Assembly: GCF_963668385.1 (NCBI RefSeq)
Contig: NZ_OY764327.1
Coordinates: 1 to 64,000 of the forward strand
DNA length: 64,000 nucleotides
Direction: 5' to 3'
Source of the DNA: an uncultured Carboxylicivirga sp.
GTDB lineage: Bacteria > Bacteroidota > Bacteroidia > Bacteroidales > Marinilabiliaceae
This document shows, piece after piece, positions 1 to 8,063 of this stretch. The notes below the pieces were generated by a model. The model searched no databases and was not told the origin of the DNA. It saw only the letters and a program-made list of their open reading frames with translations. The position numbers and the translations under genes were made by a program. The stretch's first letter is position 1, and each line of letters opens with the position of its first letter.

Positions 1-220
1 CTAATCCGTTACCGTGATCCCAGTGTCCATGACTTAGAATAATGGTACTTACTTCTTTATACAAATCAATACCAAGCTTTGTTGCATTTTTGAGAAATAC
101 ATCGCTGTGCCCTGTATCGAAAAGAATTTTATGCTCTTTTATTTCAATAAGATAAGAAAGTCCATGCTCAGCAAGGAAACTTGCTCCTGCACAATTGTCA
201 GTTAATACGGTTAATTGCAT
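1..220 (-). CDS. MBL-fold metallo-hydrolase, partial
   Basis: This is the first 73 codons of a gene that runs off the left edge. The start ATG is at 218-220 and overlaps the end of the preceding gene by 10 bases. The translation opens MQLTVLTDNCAGASFLAEHG and then has LIEIKEHKILFDTGHS and ILSHGHWDHGNG. The last is the HxHxDH zinc-binding motif of the metallo-beta-lactamase fold. The DTGHSD and SHGHWDH motifs fit the subgroup annotated as 7,8-dihydropterin-6-methyl-4-(beta-D-ribofuranosyl)aminobenzene-5'-phosphate synthase-like hydrolases, which often neighbour NifX/ORP-type genes in anaerobes. The true substrate of that subgroup is not settled. It is the last gene visible of the long minus-strand cluster. 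Confidence 0.8.
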   Translation of the reverse strand, partial: MQLTVLTDNCAGASFLAEHGLSYLIEIKEHKILFDTGHSDVFLKNATKLGIDLYKEVSTIILSHGHWDHGNGL

Positions 221-453
221 GTAGTTTTTTCATTAAGATGAATGTTTAAAGCTTCTTCAACGAAATCAGGTACACCCATTGGATACCAGTTTTTACTATC
301 GACAAAAACAACAGTCGAAATACCCATCTTTCGTAGTAATTCAGAACGAGCCTGATGGCAATAGCTAACATAATTGGCATGGTAAACATATCCCATCTGG
401 TCAACCTCTCCATATCTGGGGCGTAATTGTATTTCGTCTGTTATCATAATCAT
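211..453 (-). CDS. Truncated YbgC/4HBT-type acyl-CoA thioesterase
   Basis: An 80-residue hotdog-fold fragment. Residues 10-45 match the N-terminal half of the YbgC/4-hydroxybenzoyl-CoA thioesterase family: RYGEVDQMGYVYHANY with the catalytic Asp at 18, then the helix with ARSELLRKMGI. Family members are about 130-140 residues long and continue with two more strands and a helix. Here the similarity stops near residue 45 and is followed by about 35 unrelated residues ending EKTTCN. The other two frames downstream do not restore the missing half. The reading frame overlaps the next gene by 10 bases and is 1 base from cobO, so it is translated as part of the cluster. It may be a decayed gene, or a short protein that kept only the substrate-loop half. 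Met3 is an alternative start. Confidence 0.6.
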   Translation of the reverse strand: MIMITDEIQLRPRYGEVDQMGYVYHANYVSYCHQARSELLRKMGISTVVFVDSKNWYPMGVPDFVEEALNIHLNEKTTCN

Positions 454-454
454 T

Positions 455-970
455 TTAAAATTCTATTCCTTTTCGAGCTTCAATGCTCGAATTATAGTAA
501 TGTTTAACTTCTTTCATTTCAGTTACCAGATCGGCAATAGCAATAATTTCTTCGGGGGCATATCGTCCAGTAATTATTATCTCTGTTTCGGGAGGTTTAG
601 ATTGCACTATTTTAATCAAATCCTTTACAGAGAAAAGGTTGAAGAAAAGTGCAATATTGGCTTCATCCAATACGATTACATCATAGGATGCTGCTTGAAT
701 AAATTTTTTGATTTCCTGTAATCCTTTTTGTGCGCTTTCAATATCTGCTTTTGTTGGCTCTTTTTCTATAAAACAACCTAAACCGTATTGTTTTAGAGTA
801 ATTGTAGGCGAAAGCTTTTGCAGTACAGTGATTTCAGAATAAGGCTTGCCTTTTACGAATTGGGCAAAAAACACCTTTTTCCCAGCGCCAACCGCCCTGA
901 TTGACAAACCTATGGCTGCGGTTGTTTTTCCTTTTCCATTGCCTGTATAAACCTGAATAAACCCTTTCAT
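455..970 (-). CDS. cobO: Cob(I)yrinic acid a,c-diamide adenosyltransferase
   Basis: The enzyme transfers the 5'-deoxyadenosyl group of ATP to the cobalt of reduced corrinoids, giving the coenzyme B12 form. At 171 residues it is the normal size for the CobO/BtuR/CobA class. It has the unusual P-loop GNGKGKTT at residues 10-17, the FVKG segment after strand 2, and VIVLDEAN as the Walker-B-like strand. The N-terminus is the shorter form without the extra helix of Salmonella CobA. No other cobalamin gene is nearby, so it more likely serves corrinoid salvage than de novo synthesis. It sits 3 bases from the radical SAM gene and 1 base from the thioesterase fragment, in one transcription unit. Confidence 0.92.
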   Translation of the reverse strand: MKGFIQVYTGNGKGKTTAAIGLSIRAVGAGKKVFFAQFVKGKPYSEITVLQKLSPTITLKQYGLGCFIEKEPTKADIESAQKGLQEIKKFIQAASYDVIVLDEANIALFFNLFSVKDLIKIVQSKPPETEIIITGRYAPEEIIAIADLVTEMKEVKHYYNSSIEARKGIEF

Positions 971-973
971 TGG

Positions 974-1912
974 CTAAGTGTTATAAGTTCTCGTGTAATA
1001 ATTAAATCCATTAAAACTCGACTTCTTTATTTTACCGTTTTGTATAAGTTGTTCAAGTACAGAGTGATCAGCGGAATCTTTTTCAAGTAATTCGTCAATG
1101 GTATCTTCCCTTAAAGGGTGAACGGATGAAATTGTAAGAATATCTGCCTGAGCATCGCCAGTGTATCCTGTGTCTGTCCCTTCAAACCCCGTAAGGGTTT
1201 CTACATTAATGTTGTGGTTTTTAAATATCTGCCATGCTTCCGCAATCCGAGCCTCCGAAACAGGTTTTACTCCCTTTTCAACAGGTGGACGAGTAGGGAT
1301 TGATATATATGCTTTATTTGGTTTTAATCCTGAAATAAATTTTGCGGTATTCTGAATATCAGATATACTATCGTTATACCCTTCAACTAGCATAGTCTCA
1401 GTGTTTAAGATTCCTTTATAATCATTGCTAAAGATTTTAATCCCTTCAAGAATTGCATCAAGATTTAGCCAAATATACGGGCGGTTAATTTTTTTCCAGG
1501 ATGCTTCATTAACCGAATCTATTTTAACCGAAACCCAATCGGCATTATATAAATCGTTACGGGTATGTTCTTTGTCTAATAAACTTGCATTGGTAATTAC
1601 CGCAACAGGCAAACCTAATTGCTGCAATTGCCTGATTAAAGTACCCAGGTTTATATCAAGGGTAGGTTCTCCATTGGCAACAATGGTAAGGTATTTCGGT
1701 CGGTGTGTAAGGTCTAATTTTTTTAAATGCGATTTAACTTTCTCGTAAATGTGCTGTGGTTTGTAAAGTTCAGTCCTGAACATCGACTTATTGGAGGTTT
1801 CTCCAACCTGGCAGTACACACAGGAATAAGAACACTGTTTTGGTGGTAAAATATTGTTAATTCCTAAACTTGTAATTAACCTTCTTGAAGGTACTGGCCC
1901 AAAAATTATCAT
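974..1912 (-). CDS. Radical SAM protein (COG0731-like)
   Basis: A 312-residue radical SAM enzyme. The N-terminal FGPVPSRRLITSLGIN, followed by the cluster motif C27-x3-C31-x2-C34 (within QCSYSCVYCQVG), is typical of the Fe-S oxidoreductase group related to wyosine-type proteins. VANGEPTLD is the glycine-rich SAM-binding strand, and KIDSVNEASWKKINRP is the later barrel segment. The C-terminal 60 residues look like a small winged-helix tail (HPLREDTIDELLEKDSADHSVLEQL). The substrate is unknown. Proteins of this type are often encoded with metal-cofactor genes in anaerobes, which fits the context. The gene is 6 bases downstream of fabF. Confidence 0.85.
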   Translation of the reverse strand: MIIFGPVPSRRLITSLGINNILPPKQCSYSCVYCQVGETSNKSMFRTELYKPQHIYEKVKSHLKKLDLTHRPKYLTIVANGEPTLDINLGTLIRQLQQLGLPVAVITNASLLDKEHTRNDLYNADWVSVKIDSVNEASWKKINRPYIWLNLDAILEGIKIFSNDYKGILNTETMLVEGYNDSISDIQNTAKFISGLKPNKAYISIPTRPPVEKGVKPVSEARIAEAWQIFKNHNINVETLTGFEGTDTGYTGDAQADILTISSVHPLREDTIDELLEKDSADHSVLEQLIQNGKIKKSSFNGFNYYTRTYNT

Positions 1913-1918
1913 AGCAAA

Positions 1919-3163
1919 TTAAATAAATCGTTTAAACAGAGAAGTAAAAATATGACCTCCAAAGCCAAAGGTGTTGTTCAACGCCGTATTTATTTCTTTA
2001 TTAACCGCTTTGTTTGGGGTTAAATTCAGGGCATTGTCTATATCAGGGTCGGTTTCGTTAAGGTTCATTGTTGGAGGGACAACACCTTCTTTAATTGCCA
2101 TAACACACGCTACTGCTTCAACAGCCCCGGCAGCACCCAATAAATGACCAATCATCGACTTGTTTGCACTTACATGTAGACTTTCCAGGTTATTGGAAAA
2201 CACATTGCAGATAGCTTTACATTCGCTTAAATCACCCACAGGGGTTGACGTTCCGTGTGCGCTGATATAATCAATGTCAGAAGGTGCAAGCCCGGCTTCA
2301 TTGATGGCATCAAGCATTGCTGTAACAGCTCCTTCACCTTCGGGATGTGGTGCTGCAATGTGATAAGCATCGGAACTAAAACCACCTCCGGCTAATTCGC
2401 AATATATTTTTGCTCCTCGCTGTTTGGCATGTTCCAGTTCTTCTAATAATAGTACGCCTGCACCTTCACCCATTACAAAACCATCACGGGTTTTATCGAA
2501 AGGACGAGAAGCCGTTTCGGGACTGTCGTTTCGCGCAGATATAGCTCTCATAGAACTAAAACCACCAATACCAGATTGTGTTACACAGGCTTCTGAACCA
2601 CCTGCAAAAATAGCATTGGCCTTGCCTAAACGAATAAGGTTAAAAGCATCAATTATGGCATTATTACTTGATGCGCAAGCAGATGTAGTAACATAACTAA
2701 CACCTTTTAAACCATAACGTATGGAGATATACCCGGCTGCCATATTAGAAATAAGCTTGGTAATAAAGAAGGGACTAAACCGTGATATCTCCGGGTTACG
2801 GTTAAAGCTAGTCACTTCGTCTTCGAAAGTTTTTATCCCTCCTATACCCGAACCCCATATTACCCCGGTTCGTTTTAAGTCTGTTTCGTCTAATTGAATT
2901 TTTGCATCAGCCAAGCATTCTTCCATAACTGCAATGGCATAGTGTACAAAAGCATCTTGTTTGCGGACTTCTGCTTTTTCCAGATATTGTAAAGGATCGA
3001 AATTTTTTACTTCTGCTGCAATCTGTGTTTTTAAATTAGAGGCATCGAACCTGGTAATCTTTGATATTCCGTTTTTACCTTTAATAAGATTGTTCCAAAA
3101 ATCGTTTACATTATTACCAATTGGCGTTAATGCTCCCATACCTGTTACTACTACTCGTTTCAT
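1919..3163 (-). CDS. fabF: 3-oxoacyl-ACP synthase II
   Basis: A condensing enzyme that elongates acyl-ACP with malonyl-ACP. At 414 residues it is full length. The catalytic triad is intact and at the same numbers as in E. coli FabF: C163 in TTSACASSN, H303 in SAHGTSTPVGD and H340 in NKSMIGHLLGAAGA. It ends with the usual NTFGFGGHIFTS motif. It is not with the acpP/fabD/fabG genes that normally surround fabF but among metal-handling genes, together with a fabH 1.8 kb away. That suggests a paralogue with a dedicated role or one under special regulation. A 114-bp gap with an inverted repeat precedes it, the longest gap of the cluster. Confidence 0.93.
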   Translation of the reverse strand: MKRVVVTGMGALTPIGNNVNDFWNNLIKGKNGISKITRFDASNLKTQIAAEVKNFDPLQYLEKAEVRKQDAFVHYAIAVMEECLADAKIQLDETDLKRTGVIWGSGIGGIKTFEDEVTSFNRNPEISRFSPFFITKLISNMAAGYISIRYGLKGVSYVTTSACASSNNAIIDAFNLIRLGKANAIFAGGSEACVTQSGIGGFSSMRAISARNDSPETASRPFDKTRDGFVMGEGAGVLLLEELEHAKQRGAKIYCELAGGGFSSDAYHIAAPHPEGEGAVTAMLDAINEAGLAPSDIDYISAHGTSTPVGDLSECKAICNVFSNNLESLHVSANKSMIGHLLGAAGAVEAVACVMAIKEGVVPPTMNLNETDPDIDNALNLTPNKAVNKEINTALNNTFGFGGHIFTSLFKRFI

Positions 3164-3199
3164 ACGTGTAATTTTTACTATTAATTGTCATATGGAACC

Positions 3200-3253
3200 C
3201 ATAAGAATTTTCATAGCCTACTTAATAAATTTAGAATGATGATAATTCTTATG
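3200..3253. promoter_or_regulatory. Inverted repeat upstream of fabF
   Basis: A perfect 10-bp inverted repeat, CATAAGAATT at 3200-3209 and AATTCTTATG at 3244-3253, is separated by 34 bases. It lies in the 114-bp gap between the flavin-binding protein gene and fabF, the largest gap in this run of genes. It could be a processing site, an attenuator or a regulator site. There is no T-run, so it is not a standard terminator. Confidence 0.3.
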
Positions 3254-3277
3254 AGTTTTATAATTCAATGTTTTGGT

Positions 3278-3655
3278 TTATACTATTTTTTCTGCCCCGG
3301 AGAAAATTTCCTGTACTTCAACAACAGCAACACCATAACCTGGCAAATCAGCTCTGTTCCATTTTTTCATGTCGTTGAACTCATCGCCTTCCGTTTTGTA
3401 ACACACGCTTCCTTTTAATTGATATGATTTTGTCTCTTTTGTAATAAATAATACAGTTACTTTTTTACTGTTTTCAATGTTTTCAAGTGTCTTTTTAAAC
3501 TTGTTATTCGCAATTAGTACTTTGTTATCATTGAATAATGCTGCCTGTGTAGCATAAATTGAATTTGGAATACCTGCCTCAGAAACTGTAGTTAAAACTA
3601 TAGCATCTTGTTTATTGCTCCATTCTTTTTTTATTAATTCCGGTATTGTTATCAT
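3278..3655 (-). CDS. Pyridoxamine 5'-phosphate oxidase-family flavin-binding protein
   Basis: A 125-residue split-barrel protein. The opening MITIPELIKKEWSNKQDAIV, then VLTTVSEAGIPNSIYA and later KVLIANNKFKKTLENIENSKKVTVLFI, match the small PNPOx-like FMN-binding family. These proteins usually bind FMN or F420-like cofactors and act as small oxidoreductases, or simply hold flavin. It lacks the pyridoxamine-specific C-terminal part, so true PNPOx activity is unlikely. It is 14 bases downstream of the DUF1847 gene. Confidence 0.82.
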   Translation of the reverse strand: MITIPELIKKEWSNKQDAIVLTTVSEAGIPNSIYATQAALFNDNKVLIANNKFKKTLENIENSKKVTVLFITKETKSYQLKGSVCYKTEGDEFNDMKKWNRADLPGYGVAVVEVQEIFSGAEKIV

Positions 3656-3669
3656 TTTGTAATTTTCTT

Positions 3670-4137
3670 TTAGTTATAATGTTCTAACTCTTTAATTGCT
3701 TTTAAAGAGTTGTGTTTATTGGTAAAGTCCTTGTCGAATAAATTGGTTACTAAACCTTCGGATAGTTTACTAAATATCATATCGTGTCCTACACACAATC
3801 CCATTGAAATGTTAAGTTCTGTTTTATGATTATTTAAAAAATCAGCCTGTCCGGCAGGATTGCATAATATACGCTTACTTTCACCTCCTAACAGCTCCTT
3901 TTTAGTTAGGTTGCCGTATTTACAATCAACAGAATATACGTTGAAATATTTTGATAAATAATCACTTAACACTTTTGCTTCGTGAGAAAAAGAAATGCAA
4001 TGAGCAATACCTATCCGTTTGAAATTAGTACTTTGAGCAAAGTTTTTTATTTCTTCAATTCTGTTTGTTCTTAATTTAGAGCAATCGGCATTTGATTGCA
4101 TGATTGCCCTAAATTCTTTCGTGTATAATCCAGTCAT
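3670..4137 (-). CDS. DUF1847 (putative metal-binding) protein
   Basis: A 155-residue protein of the DUF1847 family. Recognisable parts are FKRIGIAHCISFSHEAKVL near residue 40, VYSVDCKYG, the CNPAGQADFLN motif and the C-terminal LCVGHDMIFSKLS. Several conserved cysteines and histidines make metal binding likely. Many relatives are longer and begin with an extra cysteine cluster, which this copy lacks. Function is unknown. It lies between kduI (13 bases) and the flavin protein (14 bases), inside a cluster rich in metal-handling genes. Confidence 0.75.
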   Translation of the reverse strand: MTGLYTKEFRAIMQSNADCSKLRTNRIEEIKNFAQSTNFKRIGIAHCISFSHEAKVLSDYLSKYFNVYSVDCKYGNLTKKELLGGESKRILCNPAGQADFLNNHKTELNISMGLCVGHDMIFSKLSEGLVTNLFDKDFTNKHNSLKAIKELEHYN

Positions 4138-4150
4138 ATTTATTCGTCCG

Positions 4151-4990
4151 TTATTTTAAGTCTGTTGGTAAATGCACATCCATATCACCATAATCAAGGT
4201 TTTCGCCTGCCATACCCCAAACAAAAATATAATTAGAAGTACCGGATGCGCTATGGATTGACCATGCGGGAGAGATTACAGCTTGTTCGTTTTTCATCCA
4301 AATATGCCTTGTTTCGTCGGGTTTACCCATATAATGGCATACTGCTTGTTTTTCAGGTACTTCAAAATAAAAATAGGCTTCCATACGGCGGCTATGTGTA
4401 TGGGCAGGCATGGTATTCCAAACACTTCCCGGTTTTAATTCGGTCATGCCCATTTGTAATTGGCAGGTTTGCACATTGCTGTTTACAATAAGCTTATTAA
4501 TTCTTCGAGCATTCGATTCTTCCAATGAACCTAAATCGATACATTCAGCATCATCAAGGGTTATTTTTTTAACCGGGTACGATGCGTGTGCAGGAGCTGA
4601 ATTTAAGTAAAACCGGGCAGGTGTCTTCTTGTCAGAACTTTTAAATATAACCTCTTTATTTCCTGAACCAATATACAGCGCTTCTTTGAATTTAAGTTCG
4701 TATTCAGTTCCATCAACACTAACAACACCTGTTCCTTTTCCTACATTTATTACGCCAAGTTCCCTACGAGCTAAAAAGAATTCGGCTTTAAGTGCATCTA
4801 CTGTTTCCAGTTTCAGTTCTTTGGAAATTGGTACTGCTCCGCCTACTATAAAACGGTCGTTGTGGGAATATACAATGTATATCTCATCATCTTCGAGAAT
4901 GGTTTCAAGAAGAAATTTATCCCTGATTTTTTGGGTGTTATAACCTTCAAAATCTTGCGGATCTGTTGCGAATAGTTCTTTAAAATTCAT
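4151..4990 (-). CDS. kduI: 5-dehydro-4-deoxy-D-glucuronate isomerase
   Basis: A cupin-type enzyme that isomerises 5-keto-4-deoxyuronate to 2,5-diketo-3-deoxygluconate, a step in degradation of unsaturated uronates from pectin and related polymers. At 279 residues it is full length. The zinc ligands are visible as H197 and H199 ([13 protein letters not shown]), E204 and H246 ([10 protein letters not shown]), matching the E. coli enzyme within one residue. It is co-directional with FabH and DUF1847 in the metal cluster and not with the pectin genes 20 kb away. Either uronate metabolism is tied to this regulon or the gene is a metal-dependent paralogue placed under metal control. Confidence 0.92.
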   Translation of the reverse strand: MNFKELFATDPQDFEGYNTQKIRDKFLLETILEDDEIYIVYSHNDRFIVGGAVPISKELKLETVDALKAEFFLARRELGVINVGKGTGVVSVDGTEYELKFKEALYIGSGNKEVIFKSSDKKTPARFYLNSAPAHASYPVKKITLDDAECIDLGSLEESNARRINKLIVNSNVQTCQLQMGMTELKPGSVWNTMPAHTHSRRMEAYFYFEVPEKQAVCHYMGKPDETRHIWMKNEQAVISPAWSIHSASGTSNYIFVWGMAGENLDYGDMDVHLPTDLK

Positions 4991-5010
4991 CTTGTAAATA
5001 TTTTATGTAG

Positions 5011-6000
5011 TTAATTATCATAAGCCCATTTTAAGTATATCGAACCCCAGGTAAAACCGCCTCCAAAAGCTGATAAAATAAGCTTATCGCCTTTTTTTAG
5101 GTCTTTTTCAAGCTCCCACAAGCATAAAGGGATAGTGGCAGCCGTAGTATTGCCGTAACGTTCAATGTTTATTTTAATCTTATCTTTCGTTAGCCCCATT
5201 CTTTTACCTACAGCTTCAATAATGCGGAGATTTGCCTGATGGGGAACAAACCATGCCAGTTCTTCAGCACTTATATTATGTTTTTTCATCATACCAACAG
5301 AAGTATCAGCCATACTTGTAACAGCAACTTTAAAAACCGATTTTCCTTCCTGGTATATAAAATGTTCTTTTGCATCGACAGTTTCGTGTGAGGCGGGTCT
5401 GAGAGAACCTCCTGCTTTCATATACAAAAAGTCTTTTCCTGAACCGTCAATATACAAATCGTGGTCAAGTACCCCTGTTTTTTCTTCAGTGGGCTCTAAC
5501 AGCATGGCAACGGCAGCATCGCCAAATAAAACACAGGTTGTGCGGTCAGTATAATCTGTTATTGACGACATTTTATCGGCTGCCACAAGTACTACTTTTT
5601 TGTGTTTGCCAGTTTCAATAAATTGTGATGCTGTTTGAAGGGAAAAAAGAAAACCCGAACAGGCAGCACTTATATCAAATCCCCATGCATTTTTTATCCC
5701 TGCTTTATCAGCAATTAAACAGGATGTTGACGGAAAAAACATATCGGGAGTAACGGTAGCGGTAATTATCAAGTCAATTTCTTCGGCTGATGTATTGGTT
5801 TTTTGTAGAAGCTTTTTAACGGCTTCTGCACCCATATCGGATGTTGCCAGACCTTCTCCTTTTAAAATCCTTCGTTCTTTAATACCAACCCGTTTGGTAA
5901 TCCATTCATCGGAAGTATCTACCATTTCACTTAGTTTTTCGTTGGTTAATTTGTAATCTGGCAAGTATGCCTCTATTCCTGAAATTTTTGCAGTTATCAT
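5011..6000 (-). CDS. fabH: 3-oxoacyl-ACP synthase III
   Basis: The enzyme starts fatty-acid synthesis by condensing acyl-CoA with malonyl-ACP. At 329 residues it is full length and has the complete triad: C114 in DISAACSGFLFSL, H254 in WFVPHQANLRII and N284 in ERYGNTTAATIP. It is encoded 20 bases upstream of kduI and 24 bases downstream of feoB. It is not next to plsX or rpmF, the usual partners, so it is probably a second copy. With FabF and the thioesterase fragment of the same operon it might make a special acyl chain. Confidence 0.93.
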   Translation of the reverse strand: MITAKISGIEAYLPDYKLTNEKLSEMVDTSDEWITKRVGIKERRILKGEGLATSDMGAEAVKKLLQKTNTSAEEIDLIITATVTPDMFFPSTSCLIADKAGIKNAWGFDISAACSGFLFSLQTASQFIETGKHKKVVLVAADKMSSITDYTDRTTCVLFGDAAVAMLLEPTEEKTGVLDHDLYIDGSGKDFLYMKAGGSLRPASHETVDAKEHFIYQEGKSVFKVAVTSMADTSVGMMKKHNISAEELAWFVPHQANLRIIEAVGKRMGLTKDKIKINIERYGNTTAATIPLCLWELEKDLKKGDKLILSAFGGGFTWGSIYLKWAYDN

Positions 6001-6024
6001 ATTTTGTCTCCTATTGTATTTTTA

Positions 6025-7734
6025 TCATATTAGATTAAGTACCTGATTTAATATTGTTCCTACAAGTATGGCAGTAATTAGCATGATTAGAACAGACTTT
6101 AGCATATCCCTAATACCCAACTCTTTAATTAAAACAGAAAAGGTTGCTACACATGGAAAATAAATTGCCAACACCACCGAAGCCACAATGAGTTGATTAA
6201 GTTCTAGTTGTAATGGGATTAACATACCAACAGCCAGGTCTTTTCTCAACAATCCTAATATCAATACGCCAACAGCCTCTTTGGGCAATCCTAAACAGTG
6301 CACGAATAATGGAGATGCGACTTTTTCAATGCCGTGTAAAATGTTAAAAGCATATAGAACATTAGCTAGCAAAACACCAAATAACATAAAAGGGATGGCT
6401 TCTTTAATAAACCATTTTATGCGCATAAACACTTTTTTAGTAATCCCTTTAAAATATGGCAGGCGATAAGGCGGTATCTCCATAAATATTTCGGGAGAAG
6501 TGCCTTTGACCGTATGTTTTAATATGTTTCCAACAATAAACCATACAATCACAAGAGTGGTAAACACAATTAATAAACCTTTATAGCCATAACTACCTAA
6601 CAAGCCAAACAGCATTGCCTGTAGAGCCATACATGGTATTGCTATTGACAATAATGTGGCGGTAATAAATTTCTCTTTACGTGTTTCAAGAATTCTTGTG
6701 GCAAGAGCTCCTGGTACATTACACCCCAACCCTAAAAGCATAGGTATTATTGAAAGGCCGTGTATACCTGCCTTATGCATGGTGGTATCCATCATTACAG
6801 CCACCCTTGGCAAATACCCGGAATCTTCCATGAGTGCCAGAATGGTATAAAAAGAAAATACATATGGCAATACGATACCTATTGGGATATATAACCCTGT
6901 TGTAAGTAAGCCGAAAGATGTTTCATAATTTAGTACTGTATTAAACTCACCAAATAATAGTTTAGATAACAACTCATTGTTTTGAAGTAGGGCAGACAAC
7001 TTACCCAAAACAGGTGTCCACAAGGAATTAAACAACGGATTTGATATATGCTCAATTATGCCCTCGCTAACAAAACGAATAGATAAGAACATTAACACCA
7101 GGATTATAAGTAAAATAGGAATACCGGTAACCGGTTTAATAGAATAATCACGCAGGGCTTCTAAAAAAGTATGATGTTTATGCTTGATATGCTGTATTTC
7201 CTGTAATATATTTCCAATTGTATTCCAACGATCTTCATTATCAAAGTCAAAATCAGACACTTTAACTTCTTCTAATGAATTAACAAGTTTACTAATCCCT
7301 ACCCCGGTTAACGCACAGGTTGGTATGCATGTAACATTAAGAATACACTCAAGCTTTTCAACATCAATAAAAATACCTGTGTGTTCAGCTTCGTCAAACA
7401 AATTAAGGGCTGCTACAAACGGAATTTTCTGCTTTATAAGCTGAAGGGTAAGGTTTAAGCTGCGCTCCAGATTAGTTGCATCGATAACGTTAATAACAAC
7501 GTCTCCTTCTTTCAGTAATTCAACGGCTATTTCCTCTGCTTTGCAAGTAGGTTCAAGTGTGTATGTACCAGGAACATCAATAAGTTGATGCCTTTTCCCG
7601 CTACTTGATAGAAAACCACTGGTGTAATCAACAGAAGTTCCCGGGTAGTTCGATGATATTACATCAACCCCGGTAAGCCTGTTAAAGATTACGCTTTTCC
7701 CGACATTCGGATTACCTATTAGTAATATGTTCAT
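6025..7734 (-). CDS. feoB: Ferrous iron transporter B
   Basis: An inner-membrane Fe(II) transporter with an N-terminal G-protein domain. The motifs are G1 GNPNVGKS at residues 7-14, G3 DVPG at 53-56 and G4 NLFD at 111-114. A helical spacer follows to about residue 190. After it comes the membrane part with the two Gate-like segments, including SGYLPRVAVMMD and GLGCNVPGALATR, and a C-terminal PCVATFSVLIKELG. At 569 residues it is shorter than the roughly 700-770 of many FeoB proteins, mainly in the spacer and inter-Gate loops. The core motifs are present, so it should work. A 93-base gap separates it from feoA. Confidence 0.93.
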   Translation of the reverse strand: MNILLIGNPNVGKSVIFNRLTGVDVISSNYPGTSVDYTSGFLSSSGKRHQLIDVPGTYTLEPTCKAEEIAVELLKEGDVVINVIDATNLERSLNLTLQLIKQKIPFVAALNLFDEAEHTGIFIDVEKLECILNVTCIPTCALTGVGISKLVNSLEEVKVSDFDFDNEDRWNTIGNILQEIQHIKHKHHTFLEALRDYSIKPVTGIPILLIILVLMFLSIRFVSEGIIEHISNPLFNSLWTPVLGKLSALLQNNELLSKLLFGEFNTVLNYETSFGLLTTGLYIPIGIVLPYVFSFYTILALMEDSGYLPRVAVMMDTTMHKAGIHGLSIIPMLLGLGCNVPGALATRILETRKEKFITATLLSIAIPCMALQAMLFGLLGSYGYKGLLIVFTTLVIVWFIVGNILKHTVKGTSPEIFMEIPPYRLPYFKGITKKVFMRIKWFIKEAIPFMLFGVLLANVLYAFNILHGIEKVASPLFVHCLGLPKEAVGVLILGLLRKDLAVGMLIPLQLELNQLIVASVVLAIYFPCVATFSVLIKELGIRDMLKSVLIMLITAILVGTILNQVLNLI

Positions 7735-7827
7735 CTGTTTATTTAATATTTTAATTTGCCAGATATAACTTCACATAATCAAATAATTATTATGAATATC
7801 TTATTAATTATTTGGCCATGTTTCGTT

Positions 7828-8058
7828 TCATTTTACATCAACTATTATTTTTTGAGCAATTCCCGAACCTATGGCTACCTGAGTGTTTCCTAATTTCACA
7901 ACTACCGGGCCCCGTTTTGATTGTTTTGAAACCAATTCTATTTCTTTTCCTATATAAAGCGAAAGACTGTCCATTCTTGCCAACAATTCTTTACCACCCC
8001 TAATTTGCTTTATAATGCCTTTTTCAGCCCTCTGCATTTCACTAAGTATTTTTGTCAT
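7828..8058 (-). CDS. feoA: FeoA-family protein
   Basis: A 76-residue SH3-like protein that works with FeoB in Fe(II) uptake. It has the FeoA signatures: a glycine-rich segment (KQIRGGKELLARMDSLSLYIGKEIEL) followed by RGPVVVKLGNTQVAIGSGIAQKIIV. It is directly upstream of feoB in the transcript and 5 bases downstream of the DoxX-like gene. Confidence 0.88.
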   Translation of the reverse strand: MTKILSEMQRAEKGIIKQIRGGKELLARMDSLSLYIGKEIELVSKQSKRGPVVVKLGNTQVAIGSGIAQKIIVDVK

Positions 8059-8063
8059 CTCTA

